Part shown: one piece after another, positions 59,855 to 64,000 of the stretch | Layout of the letters: every line of letters starts with the position of its first letter | Position numbering within the stretch: position 1 is the first letter of the stretch | NCBI RefSeq assembly: GCF_018129985.1 | Contig: NZ_JAFCKT010000017.1 | Location: 1 to 64,000 of the forward strand | Direction of reading: 5' to 3' | DNA: 64,000 nt | From: Bradyrhizobium sp. SZCCT0148 | GTDB lineage: Bacteria > Pseudomonadota > Alphaproteobacteria > Rhizobiales > Xanthobacteraceae | The notes under the pieces: generated by a model | What the model was told of the DNA's origin: nothing | Databases searched by the model: none | What the model saw: only the letters and a program-made list of their open reading frames with translations | Made by a program: the position numbers and the translations under genes

Positions 59855-61858
59855 ATGCCTGTCGCCAGATTTAAGGCTCACTTCTCCACCGTCGCGGATT
59901 GGTTCCGGGTCCCGGCCGACAATCCCGAGCTGACGCGCGCGCAGTTCGAAGCCTTCTCCAAGCAGATGCCGCTGCTCTATTTCATCCTGATCACGAACAC
60001 GATCGCGGTCGCCTATACCTACGTGCCGCTGGCGCCTGCATCGCTCAGCATGATCGTGCCCGGCATATTGATCGCGGTGGCCGGCTATCGGACCTTCTGG
60101 TGGCTGCGGCAGCGCCACGTCGTACGCAGCGATGCCGACATCCTGCGCAGTTTGCGTCTCACCAACTGGATCGCGGCGCCGATCGCAGCGGGCTTCACCG
60201 CCTGGTCGTTCGCGCTCTATCCCTACGGAGATCCATTTGCCAAGAGCCAGGTTGCCTTCTACATGGCGGTGACCGTGATCGGCTGCATCTTCTCGCTGAT
60301 GCATCTGCGTTCGTCCGCGCTGATCGTGACCCTGGTCGTCGACGTACCCTATGTGGTGTTCTATTTCGCCACGGGCGAGCCGACGCTGGAAGCGATGGCG
60401 ATCAACAATCTGCTGGTCACCGGCGCGATGGTGACGGTGCTGACCATCTACTACCGGGACTTCGCCGATCTCGTCGCGAGCCGCAAGTCGCTGCTGGCAC
60501 AGCAAACGGCGACCCAGGCGCTCTCGGACGAGAACTTCCGCCTCGCCAATCTCGATTCCCTCACCGAGCTGCCGAACCGCCGCCGATTCTTCGCCGAGCT
60601 GTCGAACGCCTTTGCCGACGCCGAGCGCAGAAAGGTTCGCGTCGCGGTCGGTATCATCGACCTCGACGGCTTCAAGCCGATCAACGACAATTACGGCCAC
60701 AGCGTCGGCGACCGCGTCCTGATCGAGGCGGGCCGCCGCATCCGCGAGGTCTGCGAGGGCTTCGGCCCGCAGCGCGTGGAGTTCGCCCGGCTCGGCGGCG
60801 ACGAATTCGGCCTCGTCGTGTGCGGCGATCCCGAAGACGCCGACTTGGCGCGGCTCGGCGAGCGCATCGGTGCGCAGGTGAAGCTGCCCTACCAGCTCGA
60901 CACCGCCCACACCGGCCTGTCCTGCTCGATCGGCTTTGCGTCGTATCCGGACTCCGCGACGACGTCGGAAGCTCTCTATGAATGTGCCGACTATTCGCTC
61001 TATCACGCCAAGCGCCATCAACGCGGACGCACCGTGATCTTCTCGGGCGAGCTCGAAGCCGAGATCCGCAGCCGCGGCGTCATCGAAAACCTGCTGCGCA
61101 CCTCCGATTTCGGCGCCGAGATGGAGCTGGTGTTCCAGCCGATCGTCGATGCCATGAGCGAGCACACCGCAGGTTTCGAGACGCTGGCGCGCTGGCACAG
61201 CCCCCGCCTCGGCTGGGTCTCCCCCGCCGACTTCATTCCCGCCGCCGAGCGCATCGGCCTGATCCGTCCGTTGACGCAGGCCCTGCTGACGCGGGCGCTG
61301 GCGACGGCCAAGACCTGGCCCGACGACATCCGCCTGTCGTTCAACCTGTCCGCTCACGACGTCTGTGCCGCCGAAGGCATCCTGCCGCTGATCTCCATCA
61401 TCGAGAAGAGCGGGCTGTCGCCGCGACGGATCGATTTCGAGATCACCGAGACTGCCGTCACCTTCGATTTCGTGCGCGCGCAGCAGTCGATCGCGACGCT
61501 GAAAGCCATGGGCTGCGGCATCTCGCTGGACGATTTCGGCACCGGCTATTCCTCGCTGAGCCACGTGCACCGGTTGCCGCTCGACAAGATCAAGGTCGAC
61601 CGCAGCTTCGTCGCCGACGTCAATGAAAATCCGGTCAGTCACAAGATCATCAAGTCGCTGACGGGCCTCTGCGACGACATGGAGATCGCCTGCGTCGTCG
61701 AAGGCGTGGAGACCCGCGCCCAGCTCGACACCCTGCGCCGGCTCGGCTGCGACTTCATCCAGGGTTACTATTTCGCCAAGCCCATGTCGGCCGATGCGAT
61801 CGGCGACTATCTCGCGAACGAACGCCAGCGCCTCGACGCTGCCAAGGTCGTGGCCTAG
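59855..61858 (+). CDS. Membrane-bound GGDEF-EAL cyclic-di-GMP protein
   Basis: 667 residues. About five N-terminal membrane helices (MASE-like, 35-205), then a GGDEF domain with the intact active site RLGGDEFG and the I-site-like RxxD region not evident, then an EAL domain: ETLARW in place of EALxRW, with the metal-site DDFGTGYSSL and EGVET motifs kept. It could both make and break c-di-GMP; motif integrity favours both sites being live. The starts at 59777 (GTG) and 59855 (ATG) both have weak ribosome binding sites. Monocistronic. Ligand of the sensor part unknown. Confidence 0.9.
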   Translation: MPVARFKAHFSTVADWFRVPADNPELTRAQFEAFSKQMPLLYFILITNTIAVAYTYVPLAPASLSMIVPGILIAVAGYRTFWWLRQRHVVRSDADILRSLRLTNWIAAPIAAGFTAWSFALYPYGDPFAKSQVAFYMAVTVIGCIFSLMHLRSSALIVTLVVDVPYVVFYFATGEPTLEAMAINNLLVTGAMVTVLTIYYRDFADLVASRKSLLAQQTATQALSDENFRLANLDSLTELPNRRRFFAELSNAFADAERRKVRVAVGIIDLDGFKPINDNYGHSVGDRVLIEAGRRIREVCEGFGPQRVEFARLGGDEFGLVVCGDPEDADLARLGERIGAQVKLPYQLDTAHTGLSCSIGFASYPDSATTSEALYECADYSLYHAKRHQRGRTVIFSGELEAEIRSRGVIENLLRTSDFGAEMELVFQPIVDAMSEHTAGFETLARWHSPRLGWVSPADFIPAAERIGLIRPLTQALLTRALATAKTWPDDIRLSFNLSAHDVCAAEGILPLISIIEKSGLSPRRIDFEITETAVTFDFVRAQQSIATLKAMGCGISLDDFGTGYSSLSHVHRLPLDKIKVDRSFVADVNENPVSHKIIKSLTGLCDDMEIACVVEGVETRAQLDTLRRLGCDFIQGYYFAKPMSADAIGDYLANERQRLDAAKVVA

Positions 61859-61870
61859 CTGAACCAGACG

Positions 61871-62590
61871 TCAGACCGCGCAGTAGCGCTCCTGGATATC
61901 CTTGTCCGCGAGCAGCGCTGCAGCGCTGCTTTGATGCACGACCTCGCCCTGGTCGATGATCACGGCCCGATCGGCCAGCCGCAGCGCCCATTCGACGTTC
62001 TGCTCGACCAGCAGCAGCGTCTTGCCCTCGTCGCGCAGGCGGCGGAACAGCATGCCCATCTCCTCGACCAGCACAGGCATGATGCCCTCCGAGGGTTCGT
62101 CCAGCAGGATCATCCTGGGCTTGCCGATCAGTGCGCGTGCGATCGCCAGCATCTGCTGCTCGCCGCCGGAGAGCGTCACGCCTTCCTGGTCCAGCCGCTG
62201 CTTCAAGCGCGGGAAGGTCTCGGCGATCTCGTCGATGGCCGCGCGCTCGTCGATCTCGCTGCCGGCCGCGACCAGACCGAGGCGCAGGTTCTCGCGCACC
62301 GACAGCCCGGGAACGATACGCCGCTCCTCGGGTACGTAAGCTAAGCCAAGGTGGAAGCGCTGATGGGCACGCAGCGGCAGGAGCTCCCTGCCCGCAAAGC
62401 GCACGCGGCCGGTCGCCTTCGGCATCAGGCCCATCATGGCTCGCAAGGTCGTGGTCTTGCCGGCGCCGTTGCGACCGACGAGGGCAACCACCTCGCCTTC
62501 CTTCACGTGCAGCGAGATGCCGTGGAGGATGTGGCTCGCGCCATACCAGGCGTGGAGGTCTTCGATTTCGAGCAGCGCGGTCTCAGCCAT
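61871..62590 (-). CDS. livF: Branched-chain amino-acid ABC transporter ATPase LivF
   Basis: 239 residues. Walker A GRNGAGKTT, signature LSGGEQQMLAIARAL, Walker B MILLDEPSEG. The family hallmark YGASHILHGISL at the start separates LivF from LivG. It provides ATP energy for a HAAT-family importer of branched-chain amino acids or similar compounds. The ATG lies within the last codons of livG (8-bp overlap). The binding protein and LivH permease are not visible in the window. Confidence 0.93.
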   Translation of the reverse strand: MAETALLEIEDLHAWYGASHILHGISLHVKEGEVVALVGRNGAGKTTTLRAMMGLMPKATGRVRFAGRELLPLRAHQRFHLGLAYVPEERRIVPGLSVRENLRLGLVAAGSEIDERAAIDEIAETFPRLKQRLDQEGVTLSGGEQQMLAIARALIGKPRMILLDEPSEGIMPVLVEEMGMLFRRLRDEGKTLLLVEQNVEWALRLADRAVIIDQGEVVHQSSAAALLADKDIQERYCAV

Positions 62591-63338
62591 AACCCTCACT
62601 CTGTCCGAGATAGACCCGGCGCACGTCCGGATTGCTCCTGATGTCGTCGGGCGCGCCGTCCGCGAGCAGACGGCCATGGTGCAGCACCACGACCCGCTTG
62701 GACAAGCCCAGCACCATCTTCATCTTGTGTTCCACCAGAAGCACGGTGCGCTTGTCGGCGAGCCGCTCGAGCAGCGCGACCATGTCCTTGGTCTCCTCCG
62801 GACCCATGCCAGCGGTCGGCTCGTCGAGCAGGAGCAACTCCGGCTCGGAGACCAGCGCGATCGCGATCTCCAGCGCGCGCTGCTGGCCATGCGAGAGGAA
62901 TTTCGCCAGATCGCCGCGCTTGCCGAGCAGGCCGACCGCGTCCAGCGCCGCATCGGCACGCCCATGCAATTCGGTCAGCCGGGCACGGTCGCGCCAGATG
63001 TCGAAGCTCACGGTCAGCGCCTGGGCTGCGACGCGCACGTTCTCGTGCACGGACAGGTCGGGGAAGATGTTCGTGATCTGATAGGAGCGCGAAATGCCCT
63101 GATGCACGAAACGGTGCTGCGGCAGGCCGTTCAGTTCGCGCCCGCGGAAGTGCAATTTGCCCGACGTCGGCGTCAACACACCGGAGAGGATGTTGAAGAA
63201 CGTGCTCTTGCCCGCGCCGTTCGGCCCGATGATCGAGGTGAGCTGCCCCGCCGCAAAGGACAGGGTAATATCCTCGAGCGCCACGAAGCCCCCGAAGCGC
63301 TTGCCGATGCCTTCGGCGCGGAGCAGTTCGCCGCTCAT
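62583..63338 (-). CDS. livG: Branched-chain amino-acid ABC transporter ATPase LivG
   Basis: 251 residues. Walker A GPNGAGKST, signature LSHGQQRALEIAIAL (LSGGQ varied as is usual in LivG), Walker B LLLLDEPTAGMG. IFPDLSVHENVRVA is a LivG mark. It pairs with LivF in the same importer. Its ATG overlaps the stop of the LivM gene by 4 bp. Confidence 0.93.
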   Translation of the reverse strand: MSGELLRAEGIGKRFGGFVALEDITLSFAAGQLTSIIGPNGAGKSTFFNILSGVLTPTSGKLHFRGRELNGLPQHRFVHQGISRSYQITNIFPDLSVHENVRVAAQALTVSFDIWRDRARLTELHGRADAALDAVGLLGKRGDLAKFLSHGQQRALEIAIALVSEPELLLLDEPTAGMGPEETKDMVALLERLADKRTVLLVEHKMKMVLGLSKRVVVLHHGRLLADGAPDDIRSNPDVRRVYLGQSEGYG

Positions 63339-64000
63339 CGCCGCGCCTTTCCGATGCCAAGGGTATCGAGCAGCGTGCCCCAGATGCCCTTGGGCAGGAA
63401 CAGCACGAACAGCACGAAGATCGCGCCGACGAAGATCTGCCAATGCGGCGTCCACAGCGAGATGACGTCCTCCAGGATCAGGAAGCTCGCCGCGCCGACG
63501 AAGGGGCCGAAGAAGCTGCGAGCGCCACCGAGCAGCACCATCATCACGATCATGCCCGAAGTCTGGTAGTGCAGGAGGTCGAGCGGCACGATCGACAGGT
63601 GCAGCGCCAGCATGCAGCCGCCGAGCGAAGAGATCGCGCCGGACAGCATGAACACGACCAGCTTGCTGCGCTCGACGTCGTAGCCGCAGGCCCGCGCGCG
63701 TTGCTCGTTCTCGCGGATCGCCTCGATGACGGCCCCGAACGGCGAATTCAGGATGCGCGACTGGAACCACATCGCCAGCGCCGCAAGCGCCATCAGCACG
63801 TAATATTTGTTGACGGGATCGAGGAAGTTGACCTGGAGGCCGAAGAGGCTGATGCGATCGACGGTGAAGCCGCGCAGGCCGTTCTCGCCACCGGTGAAGG
63901 AGGAGGCCTGCAGCGCGACGTAGTAGACCAGTTGCGCCAGAGCGAGCGTCACCATGGAGAAATAGATCCCGCGAGTGCGCGTCGAGATAATGCCGATCAC
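63335..64000 (-). CDS. livM: Branched-chain amino-acid ABC permease LivM (partial, cut by window end)
   Basis: At least 221 residues of a LivM-type permease, running off the right end of the window on the minus strand so the N-terminus is missing. Visible: RTRGIYFSMVTLALAQLVYY, then several helices and the loop ENEQRARACGYDVERSKLVVFMLSG, and TLDTLGIGKARR at the end. Together with LivG and LivF it forms a contiguous operon. The rest, including LivH and the binding protein, should lie beyond 64000. Confidence 0.92.
   Translation of the reverse strand: MIGIISTRTRGIYFSMVTLALAQLVYYVALQASSFTGGENGLRGFTVDRISLFGLQVNFLDPVNKYYVLMALAALAMWFQSRILNSPFGAVIEAIRENEQRARACGYDVERSKLVVFMLSGAISSLGGCMLALHLSIVPLDLLHYQTSGMIVMMVLLGGARSFFGPFVGAASFLILEDVISLWTPHWQIFVGAIFVLFVLFLPKGIWGTLLDTLGIGKARR

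Overview
The window is high-GC alphaproteobacterial DNA. I infer Bradyrhizobium or a close relative from the codon usage, the glutathione-dependent formaldehyde pathway beside a xoxF-type methanol dehydrogenase, the BA14K/DUF-type small exported proteins and the roughly 150-bp palindromic repeats. No rRNA, tRNA, CRISPR array, phage or insertion-sequence transposase was recognised. 

Layout. 1-12.9 kb is a general region: a glycine/tyrosine-rich exported protein, a CLC channel, a class II aldolase, a decayed marC, a ferritin-like/Hsp20/Lon stress group, HU, a thiolase, a Tat-exported GH1 glycosidase and small hypothetical genes. 12.9-51.1 kb is a large lanthanide/PQQ-linked methylotrophy island. 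It holds a TonB-dependent receptor, a histidine kinase and response regulator, S-formylglutathione hydrolase, a lut-like ABC operon with a beta-propeller protein, the quinoprotein-associated relay genes (C-x3-CW protein, XoxJ-like binding protein, metallo-beta-lactamase-fold protein, SoxYZ-like carrier), a second SsuABC/TauABC-like transporter, an outer-membrane barrel, an isolated pqqA, a lanmodulin-type EF-hand protein, a PQQ alcohol dehydrogenase with the lanthanide Asp plus its own cytochrome c and binding protein, an AraC regulator, xoxF-xoxG, S-(hydroxymethyl)glutathione dehydrogenase, Gfa, an exported molybdenum hydroxylase, and a third PQQ dehydrogenase paired with a Rieske protein. 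51.4-64 kb returns to ordinary content: truncated globin, 3-hydroxybutyryl-CoA dehydrogenase, a PstS-like protein, a decayed ars operon, tungstate-type ABC parts, a low-complexity acidic protein, a truncated TonB plug, a GGDEF-EAL protein and a branched-chain amino-acid ABC operon cut by the window end. 

How the genes work together (inference from families). Lanthanide would enter through the TonB receptor and the lut-like ABC system and be bound in the periplasm by the lanmodulin-like protein. PQQ plus lanthanide would activate XoxF and the second alcohol dehydrogenase, each with its own c-type cytochrome. Formaldehyde from methanol would be captured by glutathione (Gfa), oxidised by the class III alcohol dehydrogenase and hydrolysed to formate by S-formylglutathione hydrolase. 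The two-component pair and the AraC protein are the local candidates for regulation. The PQQ biosynthesis enzymes pqqB-E and formate dehydrogenase are not in the window.
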